64,000 nt of DNA from Sphingobacterium multivorum. GTDB taxonomy: Bacteria; Bacteroidota; Bacteroidia; Sphingobacteriales; Sphingobacteriaceae. The translations under genes and the position numbers were made by a program. The notes beneath the pieces are model-generated. The model was not told where the DNA came from, made no database searches, and was given only the letters and a program-made list of their open reading frames with translations. The stretch lies in NCBI RefSeq assembly GCF_900457465.1, contig NZ_UAUU01000011.1:1612001-1676000 (forward strand), in the 5' to 3' direction. Shown here piece by piece: positions 44,637 through 54,200 of this stretch (position 1 is the stretch's first letter; the number at the start of each line of letters is the position of its first letter).

Positions 44637-45947
44637 ATGAAAAAAATCACTATGCTATTGTTAGGGCTTTTTGTTTTTTCGCAAACAATCTATGCCCAGC
44701 AAGGTCAAGAAAGAACGATAACCATTAAAGAGTTATTTGAGCTGACCAAAGAAAATCATCCGAATCTGAAAGTTTCCAAAACAGATATTGCCATAGCAAA
44801 GCAAGATGTAGAAGTTGCTAAAAACGCACAACTCCCTACTTTGAATGCGGCTTTGCAAGGATATTATCTTGGGGATGCCCACATTATTGATAAGGATTTT
44901 TCCAATTCCACAAGAGTAGATATGCCACATTTCGGCAATACTTTTTCGATAGATGCCAGTCAGTTGATATGGAAAGGCGGAATGGTAAAAAATGGTATCA
45001 AAGCCCAATCTTTGAAAGAAGAATTAACAGAGCTGAATTATCAGTCGAACGAACAAAGCATCAAACTTTTGGTGTTGGGCTACTATCTGGATTTGTATCA
45101 ACTACTGAACCAAAAATCAGTATATCAGCAGAATATCCAATTGGCGGAACAACGCTTGCAAAACATCAATAAGTTTTATAATCAGGGAATGGTTACGAGA
45201 AATGATGTTATCCGCGGCGAACTGCAATTGTCTAATCTTAAACTTGCTTTACAGGTCGTAGAAAATAACCGTCAAATTCTCAATAAACAGCTTACCACCG
45301 CTTTGGGATTGTCCGAAAATACACAGATTGTGCCCGACGAAACCATACTTAGCAATGTTCCTAAAGCTTTATTGATGGAAGATTACAGAGCATTCGCACA
45401 AAATCATCCAACCATATTGATGACAAAAAAGGCAGTTGATATTTATGAAACCTCCGAAAAGATAACCCGTGCAGAAATGATGCCTTCGTTATCTGCATTT
45501 GCAGGAAATCAGCTGGCACGTCCGATTACTACATCAACGCCTGCTCTGGATATGTACACTAACGGATGGAGTGCCGGACTTTCACTGAATTTTAATATTG
45601 ACGCACTGTACAAAACCCCTAAAAAAATCAAACAGGTGCGTTTTGAAAAAGACAAAGCCATTGCACAGGCAAACGAAGCTGAACAGATGATTGACGTTGC
45701 TGTAAATGCCGCTTACATTAAATACAATGAAGCCGTTACTCAGAACAATACACTTGAAACAAACAAAGAACTATCCGATGAAAATTATCGCATTATGAAC
45801 AGTAAATACAACAACCAGTTGGCTATTTTATTAGATTTGATTGATGCAAGTAATCAGAAATTAGACGCAGAGTTACAGTTTGCTAATTCGGAAATAAGCA
45901 TCGTTTATGCGTACTACAAATTATTAAAAGAAAGCGGAAATTTATAA
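44637..45947 (+). CDS. TolC-family outer-membrane efflux protein
   Basis: A 436-residue protein with a signal peptide (MKKITMLLLGLFVFSQTIYA) and the repeated helical hairpins of TolC: ITIKELFELTKENHPNLKVS, then QLPTLNAALQGY, and in the second half MPSLSAFAGNQL. It forms the outer-membrane duct for the HlyD/MFS pair encoded directly downstream. The three genes make a complete EmrKY-TolC-like tripartite pump. Confidence 0.9.
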   Translation: MKKITMLLLGLFVFSQTIYAQQGQERTITIKELFELTKENHPNLKVSKTDIAIAKQDVEVAKNAQLPTLNAALQGYYLGDAHIIDKDFSNSTRVDMPHFGNTFSIDASQLIWKGGMVKNGIKAQSLKEELTELNYQSNEQSIKLLVLGYYLDLYQLLNQKSVYQQNIQLAEQRLQNINKFYNQGMVTRNDVIRGELQLSNLKLALQVVENNRQILNKQLTTALGLSENTQIVPDETILSNVPKALLMEDYRAFAQNHPTILMTKKAVDIYETSEKITRAEMMPSLSAFAGNQLARPITTSTPALDMYTNGWSAGLSLNFNIDALYKTPKKIKQVRFEKDKAIAQANEAEQMIDVAVNAAYIKYNEAVTQNNTLETNKELSDENYRIMNSKYNNQLAILLDLIDASNQKLDAELQFANSEISIVYAYYKLLKESGNL

Positions 45948-45974
45948 TAAATTGATAAACTTAAAGATAAAACA

Positions 45975-47135
45975 ATGTCAGAAAATATAGAAAACAACAA
46001 TCAGGAAAACACACCGCAACCGACTGGACAATCTGCGGAAAAGCAAAAGGTAAACAAGCAGAAAACCAAACAAAAAAAGACCAAAATCATCAATATTTTG
46101 ATACTCATTTTGGTTTTGGGCGGACTTTATTTTGTGGTAAAATCCTATTTCAATGTCGGGAACGACAAATACACCAATGCCGCACAGGTAGAATCGTTCA
46201 TCAACCCGATAAATACAAGGGTTTCGGCTTATATCACTGAAATCCGTTTTGTGGAACATCAATATGTGAAAAAAGGTGATACATTATTGATATTGGACGA
46301 CCGTGAAATACAAACTCAATTAGGACAGGCCGAAGCTGCTTATATGTCGGCTTTGGCTTCTAAAAACGCAACATCCAGTTCGGTAAAAACAGCGACCAAC
46401 AATGTAAATACCGTTGGAGCAAATGTGCAGGCAGCAAAAGCGAATATAGAAGCTACGAAAGCAAGACTGTGGAATGCGGAACAGAATTTTAATCGTTACA
46501 AAAACCTCTTGGCAGACGAAGCAGTAACCCGTCAGCAATTTGACCAGATAAAGACTGATTTCGAGGCACAAAAAGCCCAGTTGGAAGCCCAGATTTCGCA
46601 ATATCATTCCGTGATTAATTCTAAAACTACGAGCGAATTATCAGTAAACGAAGTACAATCGCGATTGGGAATGAACGATGCTGACATCAAACGAACGCAG
46701 AGTGCTTTGGATATGGCAAAACTGAACCTTTCTTATACCGTTATCACAGCTCCCCACGATGGCATTATGGGAAGAAGAACAGTCAATGTAGGGCAGTTGT
46801 TAAACCCAAGCCAACAGGTTGGAACTATCGTGGACATCAATAACATTTGGGTAACGGCTAATTACCGTGAAAAACAAATGGGCAACGTACAGATAGGCGG
46901 TTTGGCAAAAATACAGGTAGATGCACTGGGCGGTAAAGAATTTGAGGGAAAAATAACCGCTGTATCAGGTGCAACAGGTGCGAGATATGCCGCTGTTCCG
47001 GTGGATAACTCAACAGGAAATTTTGTGAAAGTGCAACAGCGTATTCCGGTACGTATTGAATTTACAGATAAGAATAAACCCGAAGACTTGAAATTGCTTC
47101 GTGCAGGAATGAATGTAGAAGTGAACTTAAAATAA
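45975..47135 (+). CDS. HlyD/EmrA-type periplasmic adaptor
   Basis: A 386-residue protein. A Lys/Gln-rich cytoplasmic start precedes one membrane helix (IINILILILVLGGLYFVV, about residues 38-55). The lipoyl halves are SAYITEIRFVEHQYVKKGDT and LSYTVITAPHDGIMGRRTV, separated by a coiled-coil hairpin of about 100 residues, with the beta-barrel part in NIWVTANYREKQMG. The length and anchor fit EmrA rather than RND adaptors. It links the MFS pump to TolC. Confidence 0.92.
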   Translation: MSENIENNNQENTPQPTGQSAEKQKVNKQKTKQKKTKIINILILILVLGGLYFVVKSYFNVGNDKYTNAAQVESFINPINTRVSAYITEIRFVEHQYVKKGDTLLILDDREIQTQLGQAEAAYMSALASKNATSSSVKTATNNVNTVGANVQAAKANIEATKARLWNAEQNFNRYKNLLADEAVTRQQFDQIKTDFEAQKAQLEAQISQYHSVINSKTTSELSVNEVQSRLGMNDADIKRTQSALDMAKLNLSYTVITAPHDGIMGRRTVNVGQLLNPSQQVGTIVDINNIWVTANYREKQMGNVQIGGLAKIQVDALGGKEFEGKITAVSGATGARYAAVPVDNSTGNFVKVQQRIPVRIEFTDKNKPEDLKLLRAGMNVEVNLK

Positions 47136-47142
47136 CAGGAAG

Positions 47143-48687
47143 ATGTACAATAAAGGTCCATTTGCAAGCTGGGTTCCCAAACCTTTGATGCTGTTGCTGA
47201 TTTTGACGATATTATTCTCGATGATGACCGTTTCCGGAGTATATACAAGTGTCATTACGGATATTACGGGAGCAATGGCTACCTATACGGAATATATCTC
47301 GCTTGCCAATAACGCAGGTACAATTGGTATGGGCTGCGCCATAATGATACTGATGCGTGTCAAGATGCGTTTCCGTACCAAAGAAATCATTTCAGTGTCG
47401 GCTATTATCCTTGCTATATTATCATATATGTGCGGTACTACAGATAGTCCTGTTGTTCTGATAAGTTGCAGTTTTCTCATAGGTTTTTTCAAGATGTTTC
47501 CGCTGATAGAAATGGTATTACCCATTATGTTCATCATTGCTCCGACAGGAGACCGTGGAAAATTCTATGCTGTATTCTACCCCTTGTCCATTGGATTTGG
47601 GCAGCTTTCGGCTTATTATTTTTCTACAATGGTGTTCAATGGTAGCTGGCAGACACCTTATATGTTTATGTCCGCTACGATGCTTGTAATTGCGGCAGTA
47701 TCGCTTATTTTTCAACATAACCAACGATTTGGTTTCAAAATGCCACTGTATCAGATAGACTGGCTGTCACTTGTTTTGATAGCAACCTCCTTTATGTCGC
47801 TTAATTACTTTTTTGTGTTTATGAAACAACAGGGGTGGTTTATTTCGCCTTACATTACGGGTTCATTGATTTTCGGAGTGGTTCTTTTTGTAGCATTGAT
47901 ATACAGGCAGAAATCGCTCAAACGAAAGATGATTGATTTCGGAGCATTTAAAAAGAAAAATGTTATCCACGCTACCATATTATTGTTCTTTCTCGGGCTA
48001 TATCTGGCAAGCACATCGGTATATACACAATATACAGTTGGTGTATTAGGGTATAATAACCTGATTAACGCACATATCAATCTTTGGATGATACCCGGTA
48101 TCGTCATTGCGGGAATATTGGCATTTTTCGGTTTTAAAAATAAATGGTACATCAAGTATTATATCGCTTTTGGATTTGTGTGTTTTGCTCTGCATACATT
48201 AAGTCTTTACCTGATTATACAACCGCAGATGGACATCCGCTACCTCGAATATGCGACGGTACTGAAAGGATTGGGAATGGGCATCCTGTTCATTGGGTTA
48301 TGGTTTTACGCTACCCTCAACCTGCAAATGAATGAAATGATGGGAATAATGGTTATATTAATTGTGGTAAGGTCTTTTCTGGCTACCTCATTAGGCAGTG
48401 CAATTATCGGATGGGCAACTTATCAGTCACAGTGGCAAAGTCTGAACGACATTTCGATGTATCTCGATGCCGGGGAAATTCCGAACGGAATGGCAATATA
48501 CCAAAACATCAGCCTCAATGCGTTAATGGCTTCCGGGAAAATCGTATTGGGAACATTAACCTGGCTGATTGTCCCTATACTGATATTTATTGCTACACAT
48601 TCTTACGGAAGTTTCCACTACAAACGGGTGGTGCTGTTCCGCAAAGCGATACGGGGAAATTCAATCAAAGGTTATCGTTTATCTTAA
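47143..48687 (+). CDS. MFS efflux transporter (DHA2/EmrB-like)
   Basis: A 514-residue membrane protein with about 14 hydrophobic segments, the DHA2 topology. N-terminal LTILFSMMTVSGVYTSVITD is like EmrB relatives; the middle has FKMFPLIEMVLPIMFIIAP and the linker QIDWLSLVLIATSFMSL. It starts seven bases after the adaptor gene. Substrate unknown; such pumps export hydrophobic drugs or fatty acids. Confidence 0.88.
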   Translation: MYNKGPFASWVPKPLMLLLILTILFSMMTVSGVYTSVITDITGAMATYTEYISLANNAGTIGMGCAIMILMRVKMRFRTKEIISVSAIILAILSYMCGTTDSPVVLISCSFLIGFFKMFPLIEMVLPIMFIIAPTGDRGKFYAVFYPLSIGFGQLSAYYFSTMVFNGSWQTPYMFMSATMLVIAAVSLIFQHNQRFGFKMPLYQIDWLSLVLIATSFMSLNYFFVFMKQQGWFISPYITGSLIFGVVLFVALIYRQKSLKRKMIDFGAFKKKNVIHATILLFFLGLYLASTSVYTQYTVGVLGYNNLINAHINLWMIPGIVIAGILAFFGFKNKWYIKYYIAFGFVCFALHTLSLYLIIQPQMDIRYLEYATVLKGLGMGILFIGLWFYATLNLQMNEMMGIMVILIVVRSFLATSLGSAIIGWATYQSQWQSLNDISMYLDAGEIPNGMAIYQNISLNALMASGKIVLGTLTWLIVPILIFIATHSYGSFHYKRVVLFRKAIRGNSIKGYRLS

Positions 48688-48742
48688 TACAAATTATTAT
48701 GCGAAATTCCATCTGACCATTAAAAACAATAAAAATAAACAG

Positions 48743-49603
48743 ATGAAAAAAATACTTTTTCTGACAGATTTTTCAGAAGTAGCAAAGAACGCATTTTTAT
48801 ATGCCCTATCGCTTGCAGATAATTTTAACTCGGAATTGCACATACTGCATATTACACCTATTATTGAACCGAAGACGGACGAGGAACGCTATCGGGTACA
48901 CCCTTTGGCACAGATGTTCAACGATTCGCTGGAAAATGATGAGTGGAACGAATTTAAGACAGAAGCAAAAAAATTGGAGCAGTTGGCTCATAACAACAAT
49001 AAGCTTCACGTTCCCGTAGAGTTCCATTTTGAAAATGGCTATTTCCAAGATGTAATTGAGAGCCATATCGTAGAAAAATCAATTGACCTGATTGTAATGG
49101 GTACGTCGGGGAATAACACTATAGACAAAAAACTGTTCGGCTCGCACGCAGTAAGGCTGATTGACAGTGGTTTTGATATACCGATATTGGCAGTGCCTGC
49201 AAAAGCCGTTTTTACCTCTACGGGGGCGTTTGCCGTTGCGGTAATGCTCGTTGAAAATGAATGTGTCATTATCAGGCGGATTGCCACAAAACTCTCCCCG
49301 TCAGAGACACCTTTAAAATGTGTACACATAGTCGATACAGAAGAAAAAGCTATGGCTGCACAACAAAAGAAAGCACATTGGCTTACAAATTTTGAGGGTC
49401 TTGATGTTCAGGTGGATATTGTTATTGATACGGATATAGAAGACGGCTTGACAAAGTATGTAGAAGATAACTATATCAATATCCTAAGCATCATACATAG
49501 ACAATTACCCTTTATGAAAAGATTGTTCAATATAAACCATAGTAAAAGGCTGCTACGTCTTTCTGAAACGGCAATGCTGATATATAATGTAGAAGATAAA
49601 TAA
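48743..49603 (+). CDS. Universal stress protein, tandem Usp domains
   Basis: About 286 residues from the ATG at 48743 (MKKILFLTDFSEVAKNAFLY); upstream starts lie inside the MFS gene. Residues 1-145 are a full Usp domain ending in the nucleotide-loop pattern IVMGTSGNNTIDKKLFGSHA (Gly-x2-Gly-x9-Gly-like). Residues 150-286 are a weaker second domain. Usp proteins bind ATP and aid survival under stress. Confidence 0.88.
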   Translation: MKKILFLTDFSEVAKNAFLYALSLADNFNSELHILHITPIIEPKTDEERYRVHPLAQMFNDSLENDEWNEFKTEAKKLEQLAHNNNKLHVPVEFHFENGYFQDVIESHIVEKSIDLIVMGTSGNNTIDKKLFGSHAVRLIDSGFDIPILAVPAKAVFTSTGAFAVAVMLVENECVIIRRIATKLSPSETPLKCVHIVDTEEKAMAAQQKKAHWLTNFEGLDVQVDIVIDTDIEDGLTKYVEDNYINILSIIHRQLPFMKRLFNINHSKRLLRLSETAMLIYNVEDK

Positions 49604-49613
49604 AACATTTGTT

Positions 49614-50444
49614 ATGGAAATAAAACCAAAAATTCTTTTGCCTGTTGATTTTTATTCAACATCAGACAATACTTTCTTATATGCAATAGCATTTGCAGAA
49701 CAGTTCAATGCAGATGTTCATATACTAACCGTGTTGGAAGATACGGCTGAACCGGAACAAAACAATCAATTCAGAAAAGGGCTGAAAGAACGTGAAATAG
49801 AACTGTTCTATCAACAGATAAAAAGCTATAAGAATACTTCGGAAGTAAACCTTTCTTTCGGACTGACAAAGGAAAGTTTCACGGACGCAATCATTAACTA
49901 TTTACAGAACAACGCGATAGATTTCCTGATAATCGGATATGACACCAACGGAATAAAATCCAATTCACAAATTAGGCAGGAAATATCAGAGAAGAATTAT
50001 AAAGTCAATGTGCCGATTATCATCGTTCCGGAAAAAGCTACTTTCAGTATAGAAAACAATATCGCTTTCGATGTACGACTACATAGTGAAGAATGTGAAT
50101 TATTGAAAAAGCTCGCCGTTGATTTCAACAAAAAAGGCAGGTTAGTGCATTGTATACATATAGCAGACTCCCAAAAATCGTTTAACGAGGCGGTAGCTAA
50201 AAAAGATGCTTGGCTGAATAAGATTAATCAGACCAACCTAAGTTTGGATATACTCTTATCCAAAAATATAATGAACGGGCTAAAGAAGATAATTGAGAAA
50301 TATAATATTCAGGTGCTCACTATGATAAACAGTTCTGCTAATGAAATCCAGACCTTGCTAAGAACACAGGTGGAAGCCCTTACTGTGCTAAGTCCCAAAG
50401 CAGTTTATGTTTATATTTCTACTAATCAAAGAATTGATTTTTAA
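49614..50444 (+). CDS. Universal stress protein, second paralogue
   Basis: A 276-residue protein, KILLPVDFYSTSDNTFLYAI at the start, with two Usp-like halves. The ATP-loop region (DFLIIGYDTNGIKSNSQIRQ) lacks the clear Gly-x2-Gly pattern, so nucleotide binding may be lost. It lies ten bases after the first Usp gene and eight before rteC, in one transcription unit with the efflux genes. Confidence 0.83.
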   Translation: MEIKPKILLPVDFYSTSDNTFLYAIAFAEQFNADVHILTVLEDTAEPEQNNQFRKGLKEREIELFYQQIKSYKNTSEVNLSFGLTKESFTDAIINYLQNNAIDFLIIGYDTNGIKSNSQIRQEISEKNYKVNVPIIIVPEKATFSIENNIAFDVRLHSEECELLKKLAVDFNKKGRLVHCIHIADSQKSFNEAVAKKDAWLNKINQTNLSLDILLSKNIMNGLKKIIEKYNIQVLTMINSSANEIQTLLRTQVEALTVLSPKAVYVYISTNQRIDF

Positions 50445-50452
50445 ATGGTATT

Positions 50453-51280
50453 ATGCTGGATAAATTTTATAATGAAACACTACATAAACTGGAAACGGCT
50501 ATCAACGAATTGGAGATTGAAGCAGATAATTGCTCGATACAACGAGTTGAAGCCATAATTCAACTTATTATCCAAACCCTGTCCAAATTAAAGGAGTATG
50601 TTTTAAAACGAGGGTTTAAAAATACTGATGAGGAAATCCATTTTTTCAAACATCAGAAACCTGTCATTGTTTCAAAGCTGATTTATTACAATGCTATCTA
50701 TAAAATAGAAAGCAAAAAGCCTTATGGTGCAAAGCGGATAAAGAAATTTCTTAACAAAGAATTGAAAAAACTCAAAAAATTCTTTGACAACAATATTGAC
50801 TTTTACAAGTATTACCGTAGTGGCAATTCTTTTCTTGATGAAAATTTCTTTATTCGTGGAAAACACGATATAAGGATGTGGTTGGATACGTTTTATTTTG
50901 AGGCAGACCACCGTTTTTGCACTTCTCACGATTATAAGGTCGCCAAAATAATTGCCAATGACCTGATACAAGTTTATCTTGAAGACCAGCTAAATAGCAA
51001 TCATAAAAAGGTATCTGATAGTTCTTCACTCCATTGGACAGGAAGTAAAACGGCATTGACCGAGTTGATTTATGCACTCTACGCACAAGGCGTATTCAAC
51101 AACGGAAATACCGATATAAAATTGATTGCCAAAACATTTGAAACTGCCTTTAATATTGATTTGGGCGATTTCTATCATACATTTATGGAATTGAAAGCCC
51201 GAAAAATAAACCGTACCAAATTCCTCGACAGCCTGTGTGAAGCTCTGATAAAGAAAATGGACGAGCAAAACGAGAAGTAA
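50453..51280 (+). CDS. rteC: RteC domain protein
   Basis: A 275-residue protein of the RteC family: LETAINELEIEADNCSIQRV at the N-terminus, KKLKKFFDNNIDFYKYYRSG in the middle, and a C-terminal WTGSKTALTELIYALYAQGV with a winged-helix look. In CTnDOT RteC activates the excision genes after RteA/RteB signalling. No rteA or rteB is in this window. It converges with the helicase gene, leaving two bases between them. Confidence 0.9.
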   Translation: MLDKFYNETLHKLETAINELEIEADNCSIQRVEAIIQLIIQTLSKLKEYVLKRGFKNTDEEIHFFKHQKPVIVSKLIYYNAIYKIESKKPYGAKRIKKFLNKELKKLKKFFDNNIDFYKYYRSGNSFLDENFFIRGKHDIRMWLDTFYFEADHRFCTSHDYKVAKIIANDLIQVYLEDQLNSNHKKVSDSSSLHWTGSKTALTELIYALYAQGVFNNGNTDIKLIAKTFETAFNIDLGDFYHTFMELKARKINRTKFLDSLCEALIKKMDEQNEK

Positions 51281-51282
51281 TA

Positions 51283-54200
51283 CTATAATACCCCTCTTGG
51301 CAAATAAGTACCTTTCGTCCGTACAATATTCTCCGAAATGTTTGGAGTTTCTTTCTGTTTTTCGATTTGTTCCACAGGTTCTTCTTTAGGTTCCGGAGTG
51401 ATAGACAACTGTATCTTCCGTTCAACGGCAGCCAGTTCCGTTTTGAGTTCGCTCAATCGGCTCTCTTTAGACCACATACCGTTTACCACGTTCTGAAGAA
51501 CAGGTAAATCCTTCTGTATTTCCGCAATTTTCTTTTGCTCCTGCTCGATATAGCCCGGCAATTTCTCCAGTGCATTAAGAAAGTTCATAGCCGCCAGCTT
51601 CTCATCTTTAGCAATTAAACCGTTGTTGTAGGTATATTTGATATTGCCCTCTCCCTGCACTAAAAAGCGGTTTACCCGTATATCCACGCCCTCCTTTTCG
51701 GACATTTCGGTTTTGACATACAAGGTAAATCCGTACAGGCTTCCTATTTCTTCATACTGACCTCCGGTGCGGGCTTTGTCCGCAAGCTGGTTAAGCTTTG
51801 CACCGATTTGTTTTATATCCGCATTGGGCGGTAAACCGTCCAACTGTACAGGATTTGCAATTGTACCATCCGAACGTTTTTGAATACGCCCTTGTAGATT
51901 ATTCCAATCAAGGCTCATACGGTCAAAGCGGGATTGGGCTTTATCAAGTTCAGCCGTATAGTCTTCCAATTTGTACTTCGCACTATACTTTGAACGGTTG
52001 AACGCCTGTTTTTCGCTTTCTAACCCCGCAATCTGTTTTTCTAATTTAGCTTTATCCAACAGGTCGGTATTTCCTGATAGGATAGCCACATATTCCGAAA
52101 AATTCATTCCCGATTTTTCGTCCATACTGCCCTCGTCAATGGTTCGTTTGCCGAGATTGTTGTTTTTCAATTGGTCTATGAATAGTTGTTTATTGTATAG
52201 TAGGTTAAACTTATAGCTGTCCAATGATTTTTCTACGGCATAGATAATCACATCTACTTTATTACCTGCGAAGAACTTGGCAATTTCATTGCCTTTGCGA
52301 ACAGCTCTGCCGTCCCTTTGGGCAAGGTCACTTGGTCGCCACGGTGTATCCAAATGGTGAACAGCAACGGCTCTTTTTTGTGCGTTAACTCCTGTGCCCA
52401 ACATACTTGTAGAACCGAAAAGTATGCGGATTTTACCTTCATTCATTCCTTTGATAAGCTCTTTGCGTTGCTTGTCATTTTTTGCTTCCTGAATAAAACG
52501 TACTTCGTTCGCAGGGATACCGTGGTCTTCCACAAGCTTGCGTTTGATTTCGGAATACACATTCCATTCGCCTGGCTTGTAGGTTCCCAAATCGGAGAAA
52601 ACAAACTGCGTTCCTTTTTGTGCATTATATTGGTTGTAATATTTAGCAATGTTGTCCGCACAATGCGAAGCCTTATTGTCGGGGTGGTCATCATACGCAC
52701 CGCTTACCATCCGCATATCCAAAGACATCTTACGGGCATAATCAGTAGCGATGAGCATTTTTGCCTTTTCTTCAGATGGAGATAAAGGAGCTCTTCCTAA
52801 TAAAGAAGCATTTCCCGATTTGGCAAATTCCATTAGTTTTTGAATAAACACTTCCTGATCGGGTGTAGGTGGTATGTTATATAATACCTCATTCTTGTTA
52901 GGGCGGTCAATGCCTATATCCTTAGCCGTTCGGTAATCCGTTATTTCTGAATAGAATTGCGCCAACTCCGGCACTTTGATAAAATAGCGGAAACGTTCTT
53001 TTGCAACAATATTATTGGCAACCGAAAATTCATAATCGGTTGTTTTCCTTGCGTAAATAGCAGCCCAGGCATCAAAAGAATGAATGCCCTGTTTTTCCAT
53101 TGCTCTTGGTCTGAGGTATTTGAATAATAGGTACAGTTCGGTTAACGAATTACTGATGGTCGTTCCCGAAAGAAAGGTTGCTCCCATATCCGCATTGATA
53201 CGTTCCTGAATGGTACGAATAGCAAATAGTAGGTTGATTGCCTTTTGGCTTCCGTCCACATTACCCAATCCTGCTACTCTTGAATGCCTTGTATTGAACA
53301 TCAGGTTTTTGAATTGATGACTTTCATCCACAAATAAATGGTCTATACCCATCATCTTAAAATCTACCACATCATCTTTACGATTTTCAATATCGTGTTG
53401 CAGGGTTTTGAGTTTGACTTCGAGGTTTTCTTTTCGCTTGATTACACCGGCAAGCATTCCTCTGGTCACTTCCTTGCCTTGCGATTGCAGGGCATCAAGG
53501 TTACGCTCTACGCTGTCCAATTCAATTTCTAAGATTTCCTTCTGAATTTCGGGAGATTGCGGTATCATTCCAAATTGGTCGTGTGTGAGAATAACACAAT
53601 CCCAATCGTTGTTTTTAATGTCGCCAAAAATACGTTGGCGTTTTTGGGGTGTAAAATCTTCTTTGCCCGGAAACAATATTTTTGCGTGTGGATAAGCGGT
53701 GCGGTAAGCTTCGGCAATTTCGTGGACATTGCTTTTTAGCCCGATAATCATAGGTTTATGAGCCAACCCTAAACGCTTCATTTCCTGTGCTGCCGTACAC
53801 ATTACGAGCGTCTTTCCTGCACCTACTTCGTGGTCGCAGATTGCACCGTTGTTCAGCTTTATCATCCAAACCGTGTCCTTTTGGCTGGAATACAAATCTT
53901 CAATTCCGAGTGCTTTGCGGTCTAACCCAGGAAAGTTCTGGTGAGTTCCGTCGTAATTCGGACGGACAAAGCAGTTAAACGTGTCGTTGTATTTGTCGGT
54001 AAGCCTTGTTTTAAATTCATCATTTTGGGCATGAAGCCAGTCTGTAAAAGCGGTTCGGATTTCATCAATCTTGGTATTCGCCATTTGTATGGCTTCCATA
54101 TCCCGTACCTTGACTTCTTGATCGCCAACCATCACTTTTTTAGTAATATCAGGCGTAGTATTGACAAGGGCGTGTTTGAGCAGAGCAATCCCGTCAAACG

